Origin: an uncultured Azospirillum sp.
GTDB taxonomy: Bacteria > Pseudomonadota > Alphaproteobacteria > RF32 > CAG-239
Length of the DNA stretch: 11,702 nucleotides
Reading direction: 5' to 3'
Assembly (NCBI GenBank): GCA_900542055.1
Contig: UQMA01000037.1
Coordinates: 1 to 11,702 of the forward strand
The stretch's first letter is position 1, and each line of letters begins with the position of its first letter. Position numbers and translations under genes: made by a program. The notes beneath the pieces are model-generated. The model was not told where the DNA came from. It did not search any database and was given only the letters and a program-made list of their open reading frames with translations. This document shows positions 1 to 6,168 of the stretch, piece by piece.

Positions 1-160
1 TATAGGTTTGTATCAAACTCGGTTTAACATAAACTTTCGCATTTTCAAACTGCTGACTCAGTTTAACCGCTGCTTCGGCTTCTACATGCTTAAGGTCGTC
101 CCATTTGTACGACTTGCCGACATTGTCACGCGCCTTCTTGAGCAATCTGTCCCAAAGCAT
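1..160 (-). CDS. Partial unrecognised protein, N-terminal 53 codons only
   Basis: An open frame starts at an ATG (158-160) and runs leftwards off the window edge, giving 53 residues that begin MLWDRLLKKARD. The visible part is charged and probably helical, with no signal peptide or membrane segment. I do not recognise it. No Shine-Dalgarno sequence is visible before the ATG; the upstream stretch is AT-rich (GAAAAATAACA). The DNA resembles the neighbouring M16 gene more than the rest of the window in base composition. A strong terminator at 302-329 separates it from that gene, so it probably has its own promoter within 161-300. The call rests only on an uninterrupted frame with a plausible start. 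Confidence 0.6.
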   Translation of the reverse strand, partial: MLWDRLLKKARDNVGKSYKWDDLKHVEAEAAVKLSQQFENAKVYVKPSLIQTY

Positions 161-301
161 TGTTATTTTTCAAGACAGTAGAAGAGAAAAAACGTTAACT
201 GAAATTGCGCGTTATCATTAAAAACAGCTCAAACATAAGTATATTTTATATAAAGAACATTCTTACAAAAACAATCTTCTAATCTTAATTTTTAACAAAA
301 A

Positions 302-329
302 AAGAGGCTTGTCTCACGACAAGCCTCTT
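302..329 (-). terminator. Rho-independent terminator after the M16-like gene
   Basis: A perfect 12-bp stem (302-313 with 318-329, arms AAGAGGCTTGTC and GACAAGCCTCTT) closes on a 4-base loop. Read on the minus strand it is followed by TTTTTGTTAAAAA. It lies about 50 bases past the stop codon of the M16-like gene and before the next minus-strand gene, so it most likely ends the M16 transcript. Confidence 0.85.
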
Positions 330-382
330 CAAAATTAATTCATGGTACGAAAAAAAATTTAAGGTTAACACAAATCGGCTAA

Positions 383-1558
383 CTACAATTTCGCTACGAC
401 CTCCTCATAGGAATAGAACGGCTCTTTTGCGTACACGACGTAAGTGAGCGGTCGAGAGAAGATGTCATTTGCAATCTCCTGCACATCACGCGCGCTCACC
501 TGCCATGTGGCATTGATACGCTCGTTGATGTCATACATAGAACCACGTCCGAGAAGCTGCCAAGCAATCTCAACAGCACCGTCCTGAGGCTGAGAGAAAA
601 TGAACAACTTTTCCGACATCGCGCGGTTGCGTGATGTTTCCATTCGGCGATCCGAAGCGAGCGTGGTGCGCAAACGATGAACATTGGCACAGATGATATC
701 AGTGAACTTGTTCACGTCTTCGCCATCGTGCGATGTTACCGAGATACGCAGTGTTCTCATTCCGTAATAACCGGCGATCTTGACTTCAATGTCAACATCC
801 TGTCCGATGAACGAGCGCTCCAAACGACCAACGAGCATACTCATCAGCACGTTTGCTTCAGCAATGCCGGACAAACCAGAAACATCCCATCCCATCATAA
901 CCTGACGATAGCTCTTTTCAGCAAGAATGCTGTCCGAGCCGCCGGTATAGATGTCATTCTGAATCTTGTGCTTTGTACCAGGCTTAACATCGCCGAAACA
1001 CTTTTCAACAAGAGCGTTGACTTTCTCAGCAGAAATCTTCTTGCTGGAAACGGCGATAACCATGTTCTTACCAGTCATGAACTTGTCTGCGAACTTCTGC
1101 AAGTCACAAACACCATAGCTTCTGATTGCTTTGGCATAAGCTTGGGTATTCCAAACCTTGCCGGCCTTTGCAAAGGCGGTGTGCTTGTAAAGAAGCTTCA
1201 TCTGACGCTTAGGCAACGGAGCAAGATCGTTCATGTGAGCGATGATGTCTTCCGCAACAAGAGTAACGAGCTCAGCATTGAAATGTGGAGTCTTGACCAG
1301 ATTTGCAATCTTAGTCAATGTCATCTCAAGCTCATCCTCCGTGCAACCTGTGAAGTACGAAGTAATTGTACCACCATGCACACTCTGGATGTTTGAAGAC
1401 TGCTTCATCAGAACCTGCTCAAAGAGCGTGGCGATTCCAAGCTTAGGCTCATTAATATGACCTACGTTCACTGTCAAGGCAACATGTACCTGATCACTGT
1501 CACACACGTTAGCTACAACGGTAATACCATTGTTAAGCTTAAAACTCTTTCTTTCCAT
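383..1558 (-). CDS. M16 (insulinase/pitrilysin) family protein, zinc site lost
   Basis: A 391-residue protein with the layout of an M16 peptidase half-unit. It opens with KLNNGITVVAN, as M16 proteins do, followed by the segment that should hold the HxxEH zinc motif. Here that segment reads GIATLFEQVL (residues 41-50): Thr44 and Gln48 replace both histidines and only Glu47 remains. A second family mark follows at HGGTITSYFT (61-70), with the M16 C-terminal subdomain after it. Active M16 enzymes commonly work with an inactive partner, so this may be a non-catalytic subunit or chaperone; no active partner is in the window. There is no signal peptide, so it is probably cytoplasmic unless exported otherwise. 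The gene has no Shine-Dalgarno site and strongly prefers AAG for lysine (20 of the first 22), unlike genes to its right. The family call is confident; the role is not known. Confidence 0.8.
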   Translation of the reverse strand: MERKSFKLNNGITVVANVCDSDQVHVALTVNVGHINEPKLGIATLFEQVLMKQSSNIQSVHGGTITSYFTGCTEDELEMTLTKIANLVKTPHFNAELVTLVAEDIIAHMNDLAPLPKRQMKLLYKHTAFAKAGKVWNTQAYAKAIRSYGVCDLQKFADKFMTGKNMVIAVSSKKISAEKVNALVEKCFGDVKPGTKHKIQNDIYTGGSDSILAEKSYRQVMMGWDVSGLSGIAEANVLMSMLVGRLERSFIGQDVDIEVKIAGYYGMRTLRISVTSHDGEDVNKFTDIICANVHRLRTTLASDRRMETSRNRAMSEKLFIFSQPQDGAVEIAWQLLGRGSMYDINERINATWQVSARDVQEIANDIFSRPLTYVVYAKEPFYSYEEVVAKL

Positions 1559-1614
1559 AGTGAAAAAATTTTTTTGTTAAAAAATAGCGTTAATAATCTC
1601 TGAAAGTATTTAGA

Positions 1615-1643
1615 GATATACACCGGACGAAAAATTTTGTCAA
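1615..1643 (-). promoter_or_regulatory. Candidate sigma-70-like promoter of the M16-like gene
   Basis: On the minus strand TTGACA (1643-1638) is separated by 17 bases from TATATC (1620-1615), about 57 bases before the ATG. The -35 box is perfect and the -10 box matches four of six bases. A second TTGACA lies about 22 bases further upstream without an equally good -10. Confidence 0.5.
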
Positions 1644-1682
1644 CACTTTTTTCAACATTATGTCAATTTTTCGCTAATTTTA

Positions 1683-2345
1683 TCATTCACCGACATACGT
1701 TTTATAATCAGCCAAATCCCAATTTATACCGCTTTTTATAATTTTCGCAGGCACACCGCCGATTAAAACATTAGGAATATCAAAGCGTTTATTAACAAGA
1801 GCCATTGCACCGACCACAGAATTTTCAGCCAAATAAGCCCCTTTCAACAACACACAGCGCGCACCTACCCAAACGTGATCTTCCAAATAAATATCATCCG
1901 GCACATTCAGGGGTTTGCCGCTATACTCATTAATCATAGTATGACCGTCTCCGCAGCGCAGCAGGCAATCTGCGGCAATAACGCAGTCATTGCCGATTGT
2001 AATTTTGGTTCCGGCTTTTTCTTTGGCTATAAAAGATGCATTGTTATTAATAAAACAGTTGCGCCCTATATCTATGGAGCAGCCATCAGCTATATAAAAA
2101 AACACACGAAGCATTCTTGTTTTTTTAGACGAGAGAATCGAAAAGAAATTATTATCCCCCACCAGTACCAACTGGCAATTACTGAATTTCAGAGGCATTT
2201 CGATTCTTACTTTATTATTATTGCCGTTAATCGTAATGGACAGTCCGGCGATTCCTTCCGATCCGACAGTTCGTTCAACACCATGCTCGACAACAACAAC
2301 TGAATTGTTTGCCCCCCACATTTTCAAAACACCGTCTTCCTGCAT
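1683..2345 (-). CDS. Hexapeptide-repeat (left-handed beta-helix) acyltransferase
   Basis: About 220 residues, probably an O-acetyl- or other acyltransferase acting on a surface sugar. The C-terminal half has the imperfect hexapeptide pattern of the LbH fold (TIGNDCVIAADCLL) and the GDGHTMIN segment, whose His135 is the likely catalytic base. The family-typical ending follows: HVWVGARCVLLKGA, then NSVVGAMALVNK, then VLIGGVPAKIIK. The N-terminal third is rich in NGNNN and GDNN turns, as in capsule and exopolysaccharide acetyltransferases. I chose the ATG at 2345 because GGGAGT precedes it at normal spacing; an ATG at 2360 in the same frame has no Shine-Dalgarno and would add five residues. It is transcribed alone from a good promoter. 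The acceptor is unknown; the nearest sugar gene is the GT32 glycosyltransferase beyond nagAB. Family confident, substrate not. Confidence 0.85.
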   Translation of the reverse strand: MQEDGVLKMWGANNSVVVVEHGVERTVGSEGIAGLSITINGNNNKVRIEMPLKFSNCQLVLVGDNNFFSILSSKKTRMLRVFFYIADGCSIDIGRNCFINNNASFIAKEKAGTKITIGNDCVIAADCLLRCGDGHTMINEYSGKPLNVPDDIYLEDHVWVGARCVLLKGAYLAENSVVGAMALVNKRFDIPNVLIGGVPAKIIKSGINWDLADYKTYVGE

Positions 2346-2386
2346 GTCAAATACTCCCATAACTATATTTCGGTATCTGACAACAA

Positions 2387-2415
2387 ATTTTATCAGTCCG
2401 CCTTGCCAAAGTCAA
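2387..2415 (-). promoter_or_regulatory. Sigma-70-like promoter of the acyltransferase
   Basis: Minus-strand TTGACT (2415-2410), a 17-base spacer, then TAAAAT (2392-2387). The start point would be near 2380, giving a 5' leader of about 35 bases to the preferred ATG. It sits just after the lipoprotein terminator, so the acyltransferase is an independent transcription unit. Confidence 0.65.
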
Positions 2416-2434
2416 ATGAAGATATATAAAAACA

Positions 2435-2468
2435 AAAAACTCTTGTCCGATAAAGGACAAGAGTTTTT
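2435..2468 (-). terminator. Rho-independent terminator after the lipoprotein gene
   Basis: The arms AAAAACTCTTGTCC (2435-2448) and GGACAAGAGTTTTT (2455-2468) pair perfectly over 14 bp around a 6-base loop. The outer A-T pairs supply a T tract in both directions. Only the lipoprotein gene (stop at 2478) ends into it, on the minus strand. Confidence 0.88.
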
Positions 2469-2477
2469 CTAAAGCAG

Positions 2478-3095
2478 CTATAACTTTTTTATAGCCAGAA
2501 TTTCATTTGGAAACAGCGTATAAACATTATATACAAATCTGTCTCCGGCTCTCAGCCCTGCAGTAAGCTTGCTCTTTTTAACAAACACCAAATTTCCCTC
2601 TTCAGTTTCTATAAACCAGGTATCTATCGGATAAAAAGTTACACTGTAACGAATTTTCATTGCAAACATACTTTTTACTGTAGCCTCAATCGGGTCGCTG
2701 GCAACAAGATAATCTCCCGCTTCCGGCTTATCCCCTTTGTCGGCATCACTTCCATCACCCAATGAACAGCCGTTGATTTCGGCAATTTCATTTGGACAGA
2801 AATTGAAAACCGAAAAACGAATATCATCGCCGACTTTAAGATCCTGACTGTATCGGTAGCGCAACATATAATAGTAATTGCCATTGCTCAACCGCATAAC
2901 ATACGCCGAAAAAGGATAAGGCAATTCTCTGCGCATCACCACAGAATACAGTTTTTCGATTTTCATCGCTTTAGAACTGCCGCTGACCGCATTGTCAGGT
3001 CTAATCGGAGGAAAAACACCTTCAGGTTCGTCACTGCTGCATGATGCAAGCATAAACGCAAATACTGCTGTTAAAATTAAAAAGATTTTTTTCAT
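2478..3095 (-). CDS. Lipoprotein with two copies of one ~66-residue domain
   Basis: A 205-residue secreted lipoprotein. It has a short basic start (MKKIF), a hydrophobic stretch and the lipobox LASC, predicting cleavage before Cys19. An acidic run, SSDEPE, follows at once. The mature part contains an internal duplication: residues about 44-108 and 138-203 share the same order of elements, ending VGDDIRFSVFNFCPNEIAEI in the first copy and AGDRFVYNVYTLFPNEILAI in the second. A Gly/Asp-rich linker (111-128) joins them. Alternating hydrophobic residues suggest small beta-barrels, but I do not recognise the family. The acidic run beside the lipidated Cys resembles the export signal of Bacteroidota surface lipoproteins, unusual for an alphaproteobacterium. 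There is no clear Shine-Dalgarno. It has its own promoter and terminator and lies divergent to nagAB. The lipoprotein call is firm; the function is unknown. Confidence 0.85.
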   Translation of the reverse strand: MKKIFLILTAVFAFMLASCSSDEPEGVFPPIRPDNAVSGSSKAMKIEKLYSVVMRRELPYPFSAYVMRLSNGNYYYMLRYRYSQDLKVGDDIRFSVFNFCPNEIAEINGCSLGDGSDADKGDKPEAGDYLVASDPIEATVKSMFAMKIRYSVTFYPIDTWFIETEEGNLVFVKKSKLTAGLRAGDRFVYNVYTLFPNEILAIKKL

Positions 3096-3124
3096 AATTT
3101 ATAAATAATTGGTTTTGAGCTTAT

Positions 3125-3153
3125 ATTATATAATTTTGTCCAAAAATTTGCAA
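3125..3153 (-). promoter_or_regulatory. Sigma-70-like promoter of the lipoprotein gene
   Basis: Minus-strand TTGCAA (3153-3148), a 17-base spacer, then a perfect TATAAT (3130-3125). Transcription would begin near 3118, giving a leader of only about 22 bases. It fires away from the nagA promoter; 46 bases separate the two -35 boxes. Confidence 0.65.
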
Positions 3154-3199
3154 ATAAAATTTATTTCAAGACATTTCATGTTTATAATCTGCTTATCAG

Positions 3200-3228
3200 T
3201 TGGCACAATTACCAATATATTTTATAAT
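3200..3228 (+). promoter_or_regulatory. Sigma-70-like promoter of nagAB
   Basis: TTGGCA (3200-3205), a 17-base spacer and a perfect TATAAT (3223-3228) lie 35 bases before the nagA ATG. A perfect 10-bp palindrome, TATAATTATA, covers the expected start point around 3237-3246 and could be a repressor site, though it is AT-only and may be chance. Confidence 0.75.
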
Positions 3229-3263
3229 GCCGATTATATAATTATAACGATTCGGAGTTTAAT

Positions 3264-4436
3264 ATGGTTGCTGTATGTCTGCATAACGCCACTCTGCTGA
3301 CCGGTTATTCCGCAATGAACAATTGCGCGGTGCTTATCAAAAACGGAAAAATTATTGATGTGTTTAATGAAAGCCGTTTTTTGCAAAAAAAATTCGATAG
3401 CGATGTTTCTTTTATCAATCTTGAAGGGGCATATTTGGCTCCGGGTTTTATAGATACCCATATCCACGGAATTGAAGGATACGGTACAGATGATATGGAT
3501 TTTCAATCAATCCTCAAAATGTCGGAAGTTTTGCCCAAATACGGGGTAACTTCATTTATTCCAACTTTATATGCTGCTCCGAAAGACAAACTCTTCAAAG
3601 GAATGCTGAGCATTATGAAAGCCATGGGACATGAAAAAGGCGCGAAAATTTTAGGTATGCACCTAGAAGGTCCATTTATCTCGCCTGAACGGCTCGGTGT
3701 TCAAACCCCCGATTCAATCAGCCCCGTCGACCTTGATTTTATGCGCGAAATTATATCGCTGGCTCAAGGTTCTATCATCAATATGACCGTGGCACCCGAA
3801 TTAAAAGGCATGCGTGAACTGGCTTTGCTCTGCCTTGAATATGGCATCATTTTACAAGCCGGACACACAAATGCCACTTATCAGCAAATGGTAGAAGGCA
3901 TGCAAGCGAGAATTATGCACGTCACACACTTGTTTAACGCCATGAGCCGCATGCATCACCGCGACCCCGGAGTTGTCGGCGCTGTATTTATTCATCCTGA
4001 ATTGTCTTGTGAAATTATCGCCGATGGTTTCCACATCAATCCAGAAATTATCAAATTTTTACTTCGCTGCAAACCCATCGACAAAGTGGTTCTAGTCACA
4101 GATTCTCTCAAACCGACAAAACAAAAAGCTGAACATTTATATGCAAACGGCGAAGAAGTTTATTTGGATAAATGTTTTTTGCGCAAATCAGACAACGTTA
4201 TTGCCGGATCTGCTCTGACAATGATTGACGGAGTAAAAAATTTGGTTTCATTCGGTCTCAGTCCGGAACAAGCCGTTCAAACAGCCACTTACAATCCTGC
4301 TTCCATTATGAAACAGGAAAATTTGGGTTTAATAGCCCCTGGGTATGCTGCCGACATGGTCGTTTTTGATAAACAATTCAATGTTCTAAAAACCATTATC
4401 AACGGAAACATTTTTGAAAAAGGAATTTGCCAATGA
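3264..4436 (+). CDS. nagA: N-acetylglucosamine-6-phosphate deacetylase
   Basis: NagA removes acetate from GlcNAc-6-phosphate in the cytoplasm to give glucosamine-6-phosphate, the substrate of the next gene product. The 390-residue length is normal. The amidohydrolase marks appear in order: GFIDTHIHG with metal-site His66 and His68; GMHLEGPFI with Glu135; QAGHTNATY with His201; THLFNAMSRMHHRDPG with His222; IIADGFHI with His257; and VTD with catalytic Asp280. The segment after that Asp reads SLKPTK, where many NagAs have A-x-APAG. The start has GGAG six bases upstream (CGGAGTTTAATATG). The stop overlaps the nagB start as ATGA, so the two are translationally coupled. No PTS transporter, kinase or NagC-type regulator is in the window, so the sugar source (uptake or wall recycling) cannot be told. 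Confidence 0.96.
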   Translation: MVAVCLHNATLLTGYSAMNNCAVLIKNGKIIDVFNESRFLQKKFDSDVSFINLEGAYLAPGFIDTHIHGIEGYGTDDMDFQSILKMSEVLPKYGVTSFIPTLYAAPKDKLFKGMLSIMKAMGHEKGAKILGMHLEGPFISPERLGVQTPDSISPVDLDFMREIISLAQGSIINMTVAPELKGMRELALLCLEYGIILQAGHTNATYQQMVEGMQARIMHVTHLFNAMSRMHHRDPGVVGAVFIHPELSCEIIADGFHINPEIIKFLLRCKPIDKVVLVTDSLKPTKQKAEHLYANGEEVYLDKCFLRKSDNVIAGSALTMIDGVKNLVSFGLSPEQAVQTATYNPASIMKQENLGLIAPGYAADMVVFDKQFNVLKTIINGNIFEKGICQ

Positions 4437-5221
4437 GAGTAATTATAAAACCAGATTATGAAAAAGTATCAAAATGGGCAGCTGATTATATCGCTGATAA
4501 AATAAAAAAATTTTCGCCCACCGAAAAACGCCCTTTTGTTCTCGGTTTGCCGACGGGCTCAACCCCATTGGGAGTGTATGCCGAATTAATAAAAAAATAT
4601 CATCAGGGTGAAATTTCATTTGCCAATGTCATTACTTTTAATATGGATGAATATGTCGGATTGGAAGAAAATCATCCGCAAAGCTATCATTATTTCATGC
4701 ATGAGAATTTTTTCAAACATATTGATATAAAAAAAGAAAATATTCACATTTTAAACGGATTGGCTGAAGACATAAATTCAGAATGTGAAAAATATGAACA
4801 AGCCATTGATGCAGCCGGCGGCATTGACCTGTTTTTAGGAGGTTTAGGCGAAGATGGACACATTGCTTTTAATGAACCGTTTTCATCACTATCTTCACGC
4901 ACACGCATAAAAACTCTAACCGAAGATACAATCCGCGCCAATTCGCGTTTTTTTGACAACGATATTTCAAAAGTTCCAACCACCGCTTTAACTGTTGGTA
5001 TCGGAACAATCATGGATGCAAAAGAAGTTATTATTTTAGCAACGGGAGCAAAAAAAGCTAAAGCTGTCTATCATGCAATTGAAGATTGTATAAATCACAA
5101 ATGGCCGGTCAGTGTTTTGCAAAATCACCGTAAAGGAATTATCGTTTGTGATACTGAGGCAGCAGACAAACTTGAAACAAACACAAAAAAATATTTTAAT
5201 GATATAGAAAACCGCTGTTAA
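4433..5221 (+). CDS. nagB: Glucosamine-6-phosphate deaminase
   Basis: NagB converts glucosamine-6-phosphate to fructose-6-phosphate and ammonia, feeding amino sugars into glycolysis. Counting from the ATG at 4433 gives 262 residues whose numbering matches E. coli NagB: Asp72 in FNMDEYVGL, and Asp141, His143 and Glu148 in GLGEDGHIAFNEP. The phosphate-binding loop is GLPTGSTPLG. The known allosteric-site residues also line up (Ser151, Arg158, Lys160, Tyr254), so activation by GlcNAc-6-P is likely. I chose the ATG rather than a TTG six bases upstream because AAGGAA sits at good spacing before it and the protein then begins MRVI like the family. It overlaps nagA by 4 bp and is followed by a terminator at 5242-5268. 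Confidence 0.96.
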   Translation: MRVIIKPDYEKVSKWAADYIADKIKKFSPTEKRPFVLGLPTGSTPLGVYAELIKKYHQGEISFANVITFNMDEYVGLEENHPQSYHYFMHENFFKHIDIKKENIHILNGLAEDINSECEKYEQAIDAAGGIDLFLGGLGEDGHIAFNEPFSSLSSRTRIKTLTEDTIRANSRFFDNDISKVPTTALTVGIGTIMDAKEVIILATGAKKAKAVYHAIEDCINHKWPVSVLQNHRKGIIVCDTEAADKLETNTKKYFNDIENRC

Positions 5222-5241
5222 TATTTATCGGCAAAAGATTT

Positions 5242-5268
5242 AAACGGCAGAAAATATATCTGCCGTTT
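5242..5268 (+). terminator. Rho-independent terminator after nagB, probably bidirectional
   Basis: A 10-bp stem (AAACGGCAGA at 5242-5251, TCTGCCGTTT at 5259-5268) with a 7-base loop is followed by TTTATTTATC, 20 bases past the nagB stop. The convergent GT32 gene stops at 5270, so the hairpin can also serve it, although its T tract in that direction is poor. Confidence 0.85.
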
Positions 5269-5269
5269 T

Positions 5270-6085
5270 TTATTTATCTTCTTCAATCAGCAAAATTTTC
5301 CTGCCTCTGGTGTCACTAACCCCATAATCATATTCAAAAATTTTATGGCACATTTTGACCGGATATTCAAAAGGAACATCTTTTTTCATATTTTTATAAC
5401 GATAGAAAACCAACCTTTTATTTCTAAACCAAGGGAAAGATATTTTTGTTTTCAGTTTCCACGGATCAAACCATGAGCCTTCAAAATGATGCACTGAATA
5501 GCTTTCAGGCGTATTGCAGCAAAAATAGTTTATAGGATATATTTTTGATTTTTCATCAATTTCAACAATATCTTCCAAAGTATAAACCTTTGAAGCGCCG
5601 CATTGTTTAAGAACGGGAACCAAACGCACGGTATTCGCCATGGTGTCCAAAGAACCATCCGGCCGAACAAAATCAAGATTTTTATACAAATCCAACATTT
5701 TTTTAATAATCTCATTATGCCGGCAGGCACCGATTACAGCGGTACCAATAGTCTTCGAGCTGCAATGTTTTTCCGATCCAATAAAAAAGTCAAGATCTAA
5801 AAACTCATCAAAAGGTTTTCTGATTTCAACATCAGTGTCAAGATAAATTCCGCCTTCGGAATAGAGCGCATACAAACGAAAAACATCAGAAACAAACGCC
5901 CACTTTTTATGTTGATAGGCTTGTTGAACATAGCGGTTATCATTAAATATCTCCAAATCTTTTTCGGACCATTCTCTGATTTCATATTCAGGCAGTACAT
6001 TTTTCCATGTTGTCATGCACTTTTTAATCAAATCACTTTTTTCACCATTACCAAACCAACAATAATGTATTTTTTTAGGTACCAT
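5270..6085 (-). CDS. GT32-type glycosyltransferase (DXD sugar-binding)
   Basis: A 271-residue glycosyltransferase of the GT32 / Och1-like group, which moves sugars from nucleotide donors, often in capsule or LPS building. It starts MVPKKIHYCWFG, the family opening. The central block WAFVSDVFRLYALYSEGG leads into IYLDTDVEI, with the metal- and nucleotide-binding DXD at Asp83-Asp85. Further family marks are the HHFEGSW segment and the conserved W-F-D-P after it. There is no signal peptide or membrane segment, so it is cytoplasmic or loosely membrane-bound. The only Shine-Dalgarno-like sequence (AGGAAA) lies rather far from the ATG, so initiation may be weak. No other polysaccharide-assembly genes adjoin it, so donor and acceptor are unknown. 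It converges on nagB. Confidence 0.9.
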   Translation of the reverse strand: MVPKKIHYCWFGNGEKSDLIKKCMTTWKNVLPEYEIREWSEKDLEIFNDNRYVQQAYQHKKWAFVSDVFRLYALYSEGGIYLDTDVEIRKPFDEFLDLDFFIGSEKHCSSKTIGTAVIGACRHNEIIKKMLDLYKNLDFVRPDGSLDTMANTVRLVPVLKQCGASKVYTLEDIVEIDEKSKIYPINYFCCNTPESYSVHHFEGSWFDPWKLKTKISFPWFRNKRLVFYRYKNMKKDVPFEYPVKMCHKIFEYDYGVSDTRGRKILLIEEDK

Positions 6086-6168
6086 TGTATTTTCTGTCTT
6101 TCCTGTAGGATATTAAAATTAAAACAGCCTTTTATCTTATAAAAATCATTTATATTAATTTATAAAAA

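Noticed and set aside
230..237. TATGTTTG, a Bacteroidota-type -7 box before the gene at the left edge
   Set aside because: No matching -33 TTTG at the expected distance, so not listed as a promoter; kept only as a hint of origin.
677..1396. 239-residue open frame on the plus strand
   Set aside because: It lies wholly antisense to the M16-like gene, whose protein shows clear family motifs; the plus-strand product has no recognisable pattern.
1596..1617. Stem ATCTCT/AGAGAT between the acyltransferase and the M16-like gene
   Set aside because: Six base pairs, long loop and no T tract after it; it also overlaps the proposed -10 box.
3109..3300. Short plus-strand open frame in the divergent promoter region
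   Set aside because: It covers two strong promoters and runs into nagA in another frame; the AT-only composition explains its length.
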